Below are positions 8,681-16,200 of a DNA stretch of 64,000 bases, in pieces. The notes under the pieces are model-generated. The model was not told the origin of the DNA and did not search any database. It saw nothing but the letters and a program-made list of their open reading frames with translations. The stretch is from Chitinophaga skermanii (GTDB taxonomy: Bacteria; Bacteroidota; Bacteroidia; Chitinophagales; Chitinophagaceae), in the NCBI RefSeq assembly GCF_003259335.1, contig NZ_QLLL01000007.1, positions 124,001 to 188,000 of the forward strand. Reading direction: 5' to 3'. Positions within the stretch are counted from its first letter, which is position 1. Each line of letters begins with the position of its first letter. A program made the translations under genes and the position numbers.

Positions 8681-9304
8681 ATGCAGAACATTCAAAATAT
8701 CATCTTCGACCTAGGCGGGGTGATCCTAAATATCGATTATACTTTAACTGAGAAGGCATTCCAATCACTCGGTATCACCAATTTTAACGAGTTATATTCC
8801 CAGTTCCACGCAAACGACCTCTTCAACAACCTGGAAACCGGTAAAATCGGCGAAGACGATTTTATCAAGGAACTAAAACAATATGTGCCTATCAACATTA
8901 CCGAAAGCCAATTGAAGGAAGCTTGGAACGCCATGCTGCTCGATTTTCCATTGCAACGCCTGCAAATTCTCCAACAATTACGCAATCATTACCGCTTGTT
9001 CTTGCTCAGTAATACGAACGCCATTCACTTAGCGGCCTTCAATAAAATCCTGGAAAGAGATCGTAGTTTGCCTTCTTTGGGCGTATTTTTCGATAAATCT
9101 TACTATTCCCACCTAGTAGGTATGCGGAAGCCGAATAAGGACATTTATGAGTTTGTATTGCAAGAAAATGGCCTAAATCCAGCCGAAACTTTATTCATCG
9201 ACGATACTTTACCGAATATTGCAACCGCGAATGAGTTAGGTATTCAAACCATTCACCTGCAAGCACCACGCACGATCGTAGATATTTTTAAGCCCAAAGG
9301 ATAA
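8681..9304 (+). CDS. HAD-superfamily hydrolase (YihX-like phosphatase subgroup)
   Basis: 207 residues from the ATG at 8681. Motif I is FDLGGVI with nucleophile D10. The usual second Asp of DxD is Gly, as in the YihX and epoxide-hydrolase-N-like branch. Motif II is LLSNTN, motif III is the Lys in GMRKPNKDIY, and motif IV is FIDDTLPN. The helical cap follows motif I (about 15-85). Members dephosphorylate sugar phosphates or related small molecules; the substrate is not known. It is a single gene with its own promoter. The region after it (9305-9906) holds two 11-bp repeat arrays and no gene. Confidence 0.82.
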   Translation: MQNIQNIIFDLGGVILNIDYTLTEKAFQSLGITNFNELYSQFHANDLFNNLETGKIGEDDFIKELKQYVPINITESQLKEAWNAMLLDFPLQRLQILQQLRNHYRLFLLSNTNAIHLAAFNKILERDRSLPSLGVFFDKSYYSHLVGMRKPNKDIYEFVLQENGLNPAETLFIDDTLPNIATANELGIQTIHLQAPRTIVDIFKPKG

Positions 9305-9389
9305 AATGTATTGGCTAACTATGAATTAGGTGTGTAAAACAGGCTCGTTTTTCTTAAATGTTTGGTTCCTAGTGGTTTAAGTTAGCGAG

Positions 9390-9515
9390 CCTTTGACGAG
9401 CCTTTGACTTCCCTTTAACTTCCCTTTGACGAGCCTTTGAAAAGCCTTTGACCACCCTTTGAAAGTAGTCAACGACCCTTTGACTTCCCTTTGAAAGACT
9501 TTAACTTGCCTTTAT
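9390..9515. repeat. 11-bp periodic array, core CCTTTGA
   Basis: CCTTTGA occurs exactly at 9390, 9401, 9423, 9434, 9445, 9456, 9477 and 9488. CCTTTAA is at 9412, and weaker versions (AGTCAAC, ACTTTAA, CCTTTAT) sit at 9467, 9498 and 9509. Successive starts differ by 11 bases, with two single-base slips. The 7-base core is conserved, while the 4-base spacer varies (CGAG, CTTC, AAAG, CCAC). The array lies between the convergent HAD and DUF4834 genes, and an 11-base period excludes a coding repeat. Confidence 0.85.
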
Positions 9516-9621
9516 TTTATTGCTTAAAATTAGTCGTAAATAGACCTTGGCGGGTGTTATTTGTATTGAAAAAGACTAAAAGGAAGTTTTCTGCTCCTTT
9601 TCGCAGCATATTTTATAATAT

Positions 9622-9674
9622 CTCCCAATGTTCTTTCAATGTTATCCCAATGTTATCCCAATATTCCCCATATA
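9622..9674. repeat. Second 11-bp periodic array, core CCCAATG
   Basis: CCCAATG at 9624 and 9646, TTCAATG at 9635, CCCAATA at 9657 and a decayed CCATATA at 9668 are spaced exactly 11 bases apart. The spacers are TTCT, TTAT, TTAT and TTCC. It lies 108 bases from the CCTTTGA array in the same gene-free region but uses a different word. Confidence 0.75.
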
Positions 9675-9906
9675 TCTACCATACATTTTTTAGCATTGAG
9701 GATATTTGAACCAAAGATGTTATCCGAGTATGATAAGTTTGAATATGGGAATACGTAGAGTAAGGATATAGTCCCAAGGATGTAAAAGGGTAACAGTCTG
9801 AAAAATAATTAAATAGGAAGGATCTAATCGCGTGTAGGCACAGCAAACCCATGCCATTCTTTACATACAAAATCGCACATTCTCTCCCCTTCTTTACAAC
9901 AGGAAT

Positions 9907-10167
9907 CTATTTAACCTCCTCAAAATCAATATAATCACCCTTTTCTGATGGGCGATTTTGCACATGTGATTGTTGTTGGCGTTCTTGATATTGTTGTTGC
10001 TGTTGAGCGGCTTGTTGTTGTTCTTGGTATGCACGGCGCATTTGCTCCTGTACATTATTCATTTGCTTACGCACTTGCTTCGTTCCATTGTATACTGGAA
10101 TAACAAACCCAAAAATGAATTTGTACAACAAGTAGGCAATAAATATTAAAAAAAGTGTTTTTAACAT
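9907..10167 (-). CDS. DUF4834-type small membrane protein
   Basis: 86 residues from the ATG at 10167. The in-frame TTG at 10176 is three codons further out and overlaps a hairpin, so it is not preferred. One N-terminal membrane helix (MLKTLFLIFIAYLLYKFIFG) is followed by a charged, Gln-rich helical stretch (about 25-70) and a C-terminal GDYIDFEEVK. This is the layout of DUF4834, a Bacteroidota-specific family of unknown function. The Gln-rich segment suggests a cytoplasmic coiled coil. It is last in a leftward run of four small genes but separated from the TM2 gene by a hairpin at 10176-10200, so it may have its own promoter. Confidence 0.75.
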   Translation of the reverse strand: MLKTLFLIFIAYLLYKFIFGFVIPVYNGTKQVRKQMNNVQEQMRRAYQEQQQAAQQQQQYQERQQQSHVQNRPSEKGDYIDFEEVK

Positions 10168-10173
10168 AATAAA

Positions 10174-10200
10174 CAAAGGTAGCGGTTATTCCGCTACCTT
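10174..10200 (-). promoter_or_regulatory. Hairpin fused to a TAnnTTTG box ahead of the DUF4834 gene
   Basis: On the minus strand AAGGTAGCGG-AATAA-CCGCTACCTT forms a 10-bp stem. Its 3' arm continues as TG, so the arm contains TACCTTTG, an exact -7 box (10174-10181). The ATG follows 6 bases after the box. The hairpin can end transcripts from the TM2 operon upstream and start a new one; a similar fusion occurs at 43630-43660. Confidence 0.5.
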
Positions 10201-10262
10201 CTTATTTATTTCCAATGGTTTTAAGGTTTCTTTAACAGCTAAAGAAGCCACCAGTATGCGTT

Positions 10263-10619
10263 CTAATACTTGTAACCTACCATCGCAGCAGCTTCCATAG
10301 CGGCTGTTTTATTGTATTCCCACGCTAATTTCTTGTAATTAATGATGTCGTAAATCGTGCCAATTAAGCACAATCCACCAGTAATTAAATACAAGAATCC
10401 CATGAGTATTTGGTTCAATACAAAGCGTTGGATCCCAGCCACAGCCACAAACCCAATGAGCGTACAGATCAATATCATTTGTGGATCTTTCCGGCTATTT
10501 TGGTAAAGCATCATAAAACGACGTAGCTTCTCATCGTCGAAATTCTTGGTTAGCTCATTCAGCCACATCATCTCTTCGTGATCGATGTGCGGGAGCATAT
10601 AAAAATAATTGTCTCTCAT
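10263..10619 (-). CDS. TM2-domain-type membrane protein
   Basis: 118 residues from the ATG at 10619. A longer frame upstream overlaps the DUF2752 gene and is not needed. A soluble N-terminal helix (MLPHIDHEEMMWLNELTK) is followed by two membrane helices (about 47-65 and 71-91) with the short turn GIQRFVLNQ and the GTIYDIIN end typical of TM2 domains. The family function is unknown. The start codon overlaps the stop of the DUF2752 gene as ATGA, which shows translational coupling. Confidence 0.75.
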   Translation of the reverse strand: MRDNYFYMLPHIDHEEMMWLNELTKNFDDEKLRRFMMLYQNSRKDPQMILICTLIGFVAVAGIQRFVLNQILMGFLYLITGGLCLIGTIYDIINYKKLAWEYNKTAAMEAAAMVGYKY

Positions 10620-10924
10620 TGTCTTCGAGGTTTGGGTGCGGAAAATTGTTGAATTTGAATGTTGGATAATTGAAAGATACGATATAAAAGGATGGCTAAT
10701 AATGGTATTCCAAGCGGGTGCGCTTGTATCGACAAGGCAATTTCGCCCCGGAAAATAAATCCTATCGCGTGCCCGAATCCACATCCTGGGCACCAAGGCA
10801 AACCTATGAACTTCGCCAAACATAAACTCATACCCTCAGTATAAGGGTCGGTGATGGCCAAAGCCGCTATGCCAAATACCCAGAGGCAGAGCTCCGGCTG
10901 GATACGTGATATAATCTTATACAT
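10616..10924 (-). CDS. DUF2752 membrane protein
   Basis: 102 residues with three predicted helices. The family signature LPWCPGCGFGHAIG (about 42-55) with paired cysteines and the following AHPLGIP are clear. DUF2752 proteins are small inner-membrane proteins of unknown role, often next to TM2 proteins in Bacteroidota, as here. It shares a 4-base overlap with the TM2 gene and lies 6 bases after the GlsB-like gene, so the three form an operon. Confidence 0.85.
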   Translation of the reverse strand: MYKIISRIQPELCLWVFGIAALAITDPYTEGMSLCLAKFIGLPWCPGCGFGHAIGFIFRGEIALSIQAHPLGIPLLAILLYRIFQLSNIQIQQFSAPKPRRQ

Positions 10925-10930
10925 GAGAAT

Positions 10931-11164
10931 TTAACGGCGGTTAAGCAAGTTGACTACCAGCAATAATAAGCAAGCTCCTAGGAAAGATGTACCAAAGTGG
11001 CCCCATGGCCCCCAATTCATTTCCCTTAAAAGCCACCCGCCTATCACCCCTCCAATAACACCTAGCAAAATATTACCTAAACAACCCAAGCCTTCCCCCT
11101 TTACCAATAAACTGGCTAAGTAGCCCGCTAGTGCGCCAATGATAATATACCAAACGAATGCCAT
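10931..11164 (-). CDS. GlsB/YeaQ/YmgE-family stress membrane protein
   Basis: 77 residues from the ATG at 11164; the TTG four codons upstream is the less likely start. It has three short hydrophobic segments with the Gly-rich signature IIIGALAGYLASLL, GNILLGVIGGVIGGWLL and FLGACLLLLVVNLLNRR. This is the transglycosylase-associated family, small inner-membrane proteins induced in stress in many bacteria. It heads the leftward operon with the DUF2752 and TM2 genes. It is divergent from rimP, and the 239-bp region between them carries the rimP promoter. Confidence 0.85.
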   Translation of the reverse strand: MAFVWYIIIGALAGYLASLLVKGEGLGCLGNILLGVIGGVIGGWLLREMNWGPWGHFGTSFLGACLLLLVVNLLNRR

Positions 11165-11312
11165 AATGAATAACAAATTACTGCATTTCTATAATAAATG
11201 AGAATTAAAAATATTTGTCGCAAGGTAAGAACTTGTAATGCAGTCGGAATACGCCGAAGACCTTGGGTAGCTGCGTAAAAAATTGAGATTTAATATCAAA
11301 AATGAAAAGAAA

Positions 11313-11345
11313 TTGTTTTTGGATTGAAATAAAAGATTAATTTTG
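11313..11345 (+). promoter_or_regulatory. Promoter of the rimP-nusA-infB operon
   Basis: TAATTTTG at 11338-11345 is an exact TAnnTTTG box. A TTG at 11313-11315 lies 22 bases upstream and can serve as the -33 element. Transcription would start near 11351, giving a leader of about 53 bases that is almost entirely the hairpin at 11366-11401. Confidence 0.6.
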
Positions 11346-11365
11346 CAATGGTAAAAAGATTCAAA

Positions 11366-11401
11366 CGAAGGGGACGAGATTTTGTCCCCTTCGCGTTTTT
11401 T
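11366..11401 (+). terminator. Terminator-like hairpin in the rimP leader (possible attenuator)
   Basis: CGAAGGGGAC (11366-11375) pairs perfectly with GTCCCCTTCG (11384-11393) around an 8-base loop. It is followed by CG and six T (11396-11401), two bases before the rimP ATG. The upstream gene is divergent, so nothing transcribed rightward needs terminating here except the operon's own leader. In Escherichia coli and Bacillus subtilis the nusA operon is known to be controlled by its own product at leader terminators. A similar loop here is inference. Confidence 0.6.
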
Positions 11402-11403
11402 GT

Positions 11404-11868
11404 ATGACAAACGAAACTGTGATTACGGCCATCGCGCAACTGGTAGAACCCTTGCTGGCCAATGAACCTGGTTACTTCCTGGTGGAGGTGAAAATTAAAC
11501 CCACGAATAACATTAAGGTTTTCATAGATGCCGATCAAGGCGCCTCTATCGACAAACTGATCGCTTTCAATAGGGCACTTTACCCTTTAATTGAAGCCTC
11601 AGGCATCGTACCTGCCGACGATTTCTCGCTCGAAGTTTCATCGCCAGGCCTGGATGAGCCCCTGAAGAATCAACGTCAATATGTCAAGAATATCGGTCGC
11701 AAGGTAGAAGTTACCTTGTTAGATGGCACGCAAAAAGAAGGCGTGCTTTTGGCTGTTGATGACAGTAAGCTTACCCTCGAACAAACGATCGGTAAGAAAA
11801 AAGAGAAAGTACAAATTGAAATTAACAATACTGAAATTAAGCATACGAAAGTGTGCATCGTATTCTAA
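11404..11868 (+). CDS. rimP: Ribosome maturation factor RimP
   Basis: 154 residues, the usual length. The N-terminal alpha-beta domain carries the family pattern FLVEVKIKPTNNIKVFIDAD and the hallmark FSLEVSSPGLDEPLK (about 78-92). The C-terminal SH3-like barrel begins near GRKVEVTLLDG. RimP binds 30S subunits and is needed for their maturation. As in most bacteria it is directly followed by nusA (16 bases) and infB. Its ATG follows a hairpin with a T-run, so translation and transcription of the operon could be controlled at the same spot. Confidence 0.95.
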   Translation: MTNETVITAIAQLVEPLLANEPGYFLVEVKIKPTNNIKVFIDADQGASIDKLIAFNRALYPLIEASGIVPADDFSLEVSSPGLDEPLKNQRQYVKNIGRKVEVTLLDGTQKEGVLLAVDDSKLTLEQTIGKKKEKVQIEINNTEIKHTKVCIVF

Positions 11869-11884
11869 AATATAATATCAGAAC

Positions 11885-13132
11885 ATGGCTAGCATTAACC
11901 TGATTGAGTCATTCACGGAGTTTAAAGAAGCGGAGAATATTGACCGCCCTACGTTGATGAAGGTGTTGGAAGATGTATTCAAAACCCTTCTTCGTAAGAA
12001 ATACGGATCGGACGAGAACTTCGACGTGATTGTAAATACAGATAAAGGTGACCTTGAGATTATCCGTCGCCGGATGATTGTTGAGGATGAAGAAGTTGAA
12101 GACGAAAATGCTCAAGTTGCTTATACTGAAGCCATTAAGGTTGCACCCGATTACCAAGTTGGGGAAGAATTATATGAAGAAGTAGAGATCCAAGATTTCG
12201 GTCGCCGTGCCATTTTAGCTGCTAAACAAACATTAGCTGCTCGTATCGGCGATTTAAAGAAAAATATCTTGGTGAAGAAATACGACGATAAAATTGGCGA
12301 AATTGTGACCGGGGAGGTTTACCAAGTATGGAAAAAAGAGGTTTTGTTATTGGATGATGAAGGGAATGAGTTAATATTGCCTAAGCAAGAACAAATCCCG
12401 ACAGATTACTTCAAGAAAGGTGAAAACGTGAGAGCGGTTGTTAGGAAAGTGGAAATGAAAAACAACTCACCACTAATTATCTTATCAAGAACAAGCCCTT
12501 CATTCCTCGATAAATTGTTAGAAATCGAAGTACCCGAAATTGCTGATGGCTTAATCGTTATCAAAAAAATCGTGCGTGAACCAGGTGAAAGAGCGAAAGT
12601 GGCCGTTGAATCTTACGACGATCGTATCGATCCAGTAGGCGCTTGTGTGGGTATGAAAGGTAGCCGTATCCATGGTATCGTTCGCGAATTAAGAAATGAA
12701 AACATTGATATTATTAACTTTACATCAAATATCCAGTTGTTAATCCAACGCGCCTTAACTCCGGCACGTATTAGCCGTATGGATATTGATAGTGAGAATA
12801 AATATGCCTCTGTTTACCTTAACCCAGATCAAGTATCTTTGGCTATTGGTAAGAAAGGGGTAAATATCAAGCTTGCTTGTGAATTAACGGGTTATGAAAT
12901 TGATGTGTTCCGCGATGAACCGCAAGAACAAACAGAATTTGATATCGACTTAGTAGAATTCTCAGACGAGATTGAAGAATGGATCTTAGACGAATTAAAA
13001 CGCATTGGTTGTGATACAGCGCGCAGCGTGTTAGACTTAACACCGGAAGAGTTAGTTCGCCGTTCAGATTTAGAAGAAGAAACCGTTCACGAAGTAAGAA
13101 GAATATTACAGGAAGAGTTTGACAAAGAATAA
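11885..13132 (+). CDS. nusA: Transcription termination/antitermination factor NusA
   Basis: 415 residues, typical for Bacteroidota, which lack the long C-terminal acidic repeats of Escherichia coli. The N-terminal RNA polymerase-binding domain covers about 1-125. The S1 domain begins near GEIVTGEVYQVWKKEV. KH1 and KH2 carry VGACVGMKGSRIHGIVRELRNE (about 255) and LAIGKKGVNIKLA (about 320). A short helix-hairpin-helix-like end contains LDLTPEELVRRSDLEEETV. NusA slows RNA polymerase and promotes hairpin-dependent termination, which makes the leader hairpin before rimP a natural target for feedback. Confidence 0.96.
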   Translation: MASINLIESFTEFKEAENIDRPTLMKVLEDVFKTLLRKKYGSDENFDVIVNTDKGDLEIIRRRMIVEDEEVEDENAQVAYTEAIKVAPDYQVGEELYEEVEIQDFGRRAILAAKQTLAARIGDLKKNILVKKYDDKIGEIVTGEVYQVWKKEVLLLDDEGNELILPKQEQIPTDYFKKGENVRAVVRKVEMKNNSPLIILSRTSPSFLDKLLEIEVPEIADGLIVIKKIVREPGERAKVAVESYDDRIDPVGACVGMKGSRIHGIVRELRNENIDIINFTSNIQLLIQRALTPARISRMDIDSENKYASVYLNPDQVSLAIGKKGVNIKLACELTGYEIDVFRDEPQEQTEFDIDLVEFSDEIEEWILDELKRIGCDTARSVLDLTPEELVRRSDLEEETVHEVRRILQEEFDKE

Positions 13133-13253
13133 AGTCCGTCCCGATCCTTCCCAAGGGGAGGGCTTCATTAGCAGTGGAGAGAAATTTTTAGCGCTATTTT
13201 TAAAAGTAAAAAATCTTCGCCTGTGGCGAGGAAGGGGGAGGCCGAGTAACGAT
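13133..13253 (+). other. nusA-infB spacer with two GC-rich palindromes
   Basis: 121 bases with two imperfect hairpins: CCTTCCC-AA-GGGGAGG (13146-13161) and CTTCGCC-TGT-GGCGAGG (13215-13231), the second followed by GAAGGGGGAGG. The AT-rich middle (about 13180-13213) differs in composition. It resembles a small dispersed palindromic element rather than a terminator, as neither stem has a T-run. A longer infB reading frame that extends through it is rejected because its residues match nothing in IF2. Confidence 0.45.
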
Positions 13254-16200
13254 ATGCCTGAAACTACAAACAACACACCACGATTGCTGGCTGCTGCCAA
13301 AGAATTTAATGTTGGTAAAGATACTCTTACAGAGTTCCTTACCAATAAGGGCTTTGATACGCGCGGATTCGGGTCTCCCAGTGCCCGACTCACAGCAGAG
13401 ATGTATGGTGCATTGCAGACGGAGTTCCAACAAGATAAAGTAAATAAGAAGAAGAGCGACCAAATCGCCCTTCCGAAAGGGGCTGCCGTAGATGCAACTA
13501 AGAAGAAAGAGAAAGAGGAAGCAGAACAAGTAGCGAAAAAGAAAGAGGCCGCTAAAGACGAACAGCCAGCAGTAATTGCTGAACCAGCTAAACCACAACC
13601 CGCTCCAACGCCAGTTGTGGAAGCAAAAGAAACACCGGTAGCACCAACTCCGGCTGTTGAAACGCCTAAACAAAAAGTAGAACCGGCCCCCGTTCCAACC
13701 GCTAAACAGGAAGAAAAAGCGCCTCCTACTCCACAGCCTGCTGTTGAAAAAACAGCACCTGTTGTTGCTACTCCAGTAGCCGAAACGCCTAAGCAAGAAG
13801 AGCCAAAAGCTCCTAAAGCTCCAGAAACACCGGCTGCCGAAACAGCAAAACAAGACGCACCTAAAATCACCGGTCCGAAAGTTATTGCAACAATCGACCT
13901 CGATGCGCTTAGCCCCGCTAATCGCAATAAAAAACCGGCAGAACAACAAGCTCCTGCTCCTAAAGCAGAAGAAAAACCTGTCGAAAAGAAAGCTGAAACG
14001 CCTTCTACTCCCGCTCCTGCTGAAAAAGCACCAGCGCCAGTGATCGCAACAGCACAAACGCCGAAAGCAGCCGAGTCTTCTGCTCCTACTCAACCCGCTC
14101 AACAGCAGCCCGTTGCGAAAGCAGAACAACCTGAACAAAAAGCAACGCCTCCAGCTGAACCTAAAAAACCAGCTGAAACATCCGTTGCTCCTGTTCAAAA
14201 TAAGCCAGCTGAACAAGCATCTGCACCTAAAGCAGAACAAAAAGAGTTGAAAGAAGAACCCGGTACAAAAGCACCGGCTAAGGAAAGTACAAAACCTGTT
14301 GAATCAAAAGTGGTAGAAGAGCCAGCAATCGCTCCCGCAGCTTCCAAAGATGAAGATGCCAGTGGAGCAGCCGTAATCGAAAACATTCAAGCCGCAAAAT
14401 TAACCGGCCCGAAAGTAATTGGTAAAATTGAACTCCCCGTTCATAACGAACGCAGAGACAATAAACCTTCTTTCAATAAAAACAACCAAAACGATGAAAA
14501 GCGTAAACGCAAACGCATCGTGGTTGAAAAGAAGCAAGAACCAATTAAACCAAAAGAGTTTTCGAACGATCGTCAAAATCAAAATAACCGCGGACATCAA
14601 GGTCAAGGTGGTCAACACCAAGGACAACAAGGTCAAGGCGGCGGATACGGACAGAATCGTCACCAAGGTGGCGGTCAACAAGGTCAAGGTGGTCAACACG
14701 GCCAAAACCGTCCACATGGTGGCGGTCAAGGTGGTGGACAACGCGGCCCTGGCGGTCCAAACCGTGGCCCAGGCGGACAAGGCGGATACCAAAACCGTGG
14801 CGGTCAAGGCCAAGGCGGCGGACGCTTTAATAACAACCGTCCAGGTCAAGGCGGCAATCGTTTCGGTAATAACAACAACGATAACAAACGCCCTGAAGAT
14901 AGAGAGATCGACAAAAACGAGATCCAAAATAAGATCAAGGAAACCATGGCGAAACTCGGTGGTAATAGCGGTAGAAAAAATACCAAGGCTAAACACCGTA
15001 GAGAAAAACGCCAAGAAATGGAAGACAAATTGGCTAACCAAGGTGCAGACGGTAACAAATTACAAGTTACCGAGTTCGTATCTGTTAGCGAGTTAGCTAC
15101 CTTGATGGATGTAAGCTTTGCAGAAGTAATCTCTAAATGTATGGGTCTCGGTATCATGGTGTCGATCAACCAACGCTTAGATGCGGAAGTTATCGAACTA
15201 GTTGCCGGAGAGTTTGGTTACGAAGTTGAATTTATCGGTGTAGATGACGTCGATGAAATGGATGAAGAAGAAGTAGTAGATAATCCAGAAGATTTATCAC
15301 CACGTGCGCCTATCGTTACAATCATGGGTCACGTAGATCACGGTAAAACTTCATTGCTCGATTATATCCGTAACGCAAACGTAGTTGCCGGTGAAGCAGG
15401 TGGTATCACTCAACACATCGGTGCTTACCAAGTAACAACGGAAAGCGGTAAGAAAATCACCTTCCTCGATACACCTGGTCACGAAGCGTTCACCGCGATG
15501 CGTGCCCGTGGTGCGAAAGTAGCAGATATCGCTATTATCGTAATCGCTGCGGATGATGCCATCATGCCACAAACAAGAGAAGCGATCTCCCACTCACAAG
15601 CTGCAGGCTTGCCAATGGTATTCGCAATCAACAAGGTGGATAAACCTGGCGCTAACCCAGAAAAAATTAAAGAACAATTGGCCGGTATGAACCTCTTAGT
15701 TGAAGACTGGGGCGGTAAATACCAAAGCCAAGAAATATCTGCAAAGAGCGGTATGAATATCGACCTCTTGCTCGAAAAAATCTTGCTCGAAGCAGAAATC
15801 TTAGAGTTGAAAGCAAACCCAGACCGCGAAGCTAGCGGTACCATCATCGAGGCAACCCTCGATAAAGGTCGTGGTTATGTTACAACTCTCCTCGTTCAAA
15901 ACGGTACACTCCGCCAAGGTGATGCCATCGTTTCCGGTGCACACTTCGGTAAAGTAAGAGCTATGTTTAACGAACGTGGTACTCGTTTGGATGAAGTAGG
16001 ACCATCAATGCCGGTGCAAATCCTCGGTTTGAATGGTGCTCCACAAGCGGGTGAGAAAGTAAAAGTATTCATCGACGAATCTGAAGCGAAAGAAGTTGCG
16101 AACAGAAGAGCGCAAATCATCCGCGAACAAGGTATCCGTACGAAGAAACACATTACCCTCGACGAAATCGGCCGCCGCTTAGCATTGGGCAACTTCAAGC

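Noticed and set aside
9491..9709. 72-residue frame across the repeat region
   Set aside because: It runs through two noncoding repeat arrays whose 11-base period is not a multiple of three, and shows no coding pattern.
10263..10823. 186-residue version of the TM2 protein
   Set aside because: The first 68 residues are the DUF2752 gene read in another frame; the ATG at 10619 with its ATGA overlap is the natural start.
13119..13253. Extended infB start overlapping the end of nusA
   Set aside because: The added 45 residues come from the palindromic spacer and do not resemble the IF2 N-terminus, which begins cleanly at 13254.
13106..13927. Long minus-strand frames opposite the Ala/Pro-rich part of infB
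   Set aside because: Low-complexity Ala/Gly/Ser/Thr or Cys/Phe/Arg-rich mirror translations of the IF2 repeats, with no independent start signals.
14419..15096. Long second-frame open reading frame inside infB (225 residues, Lys/Val/Thr-rich)
   Set aside because: It is a by-product of the repetitive Gly/Gln-rich codons of IF2. The true frame has all IF2 domains, and this one matches nothing recognisable.
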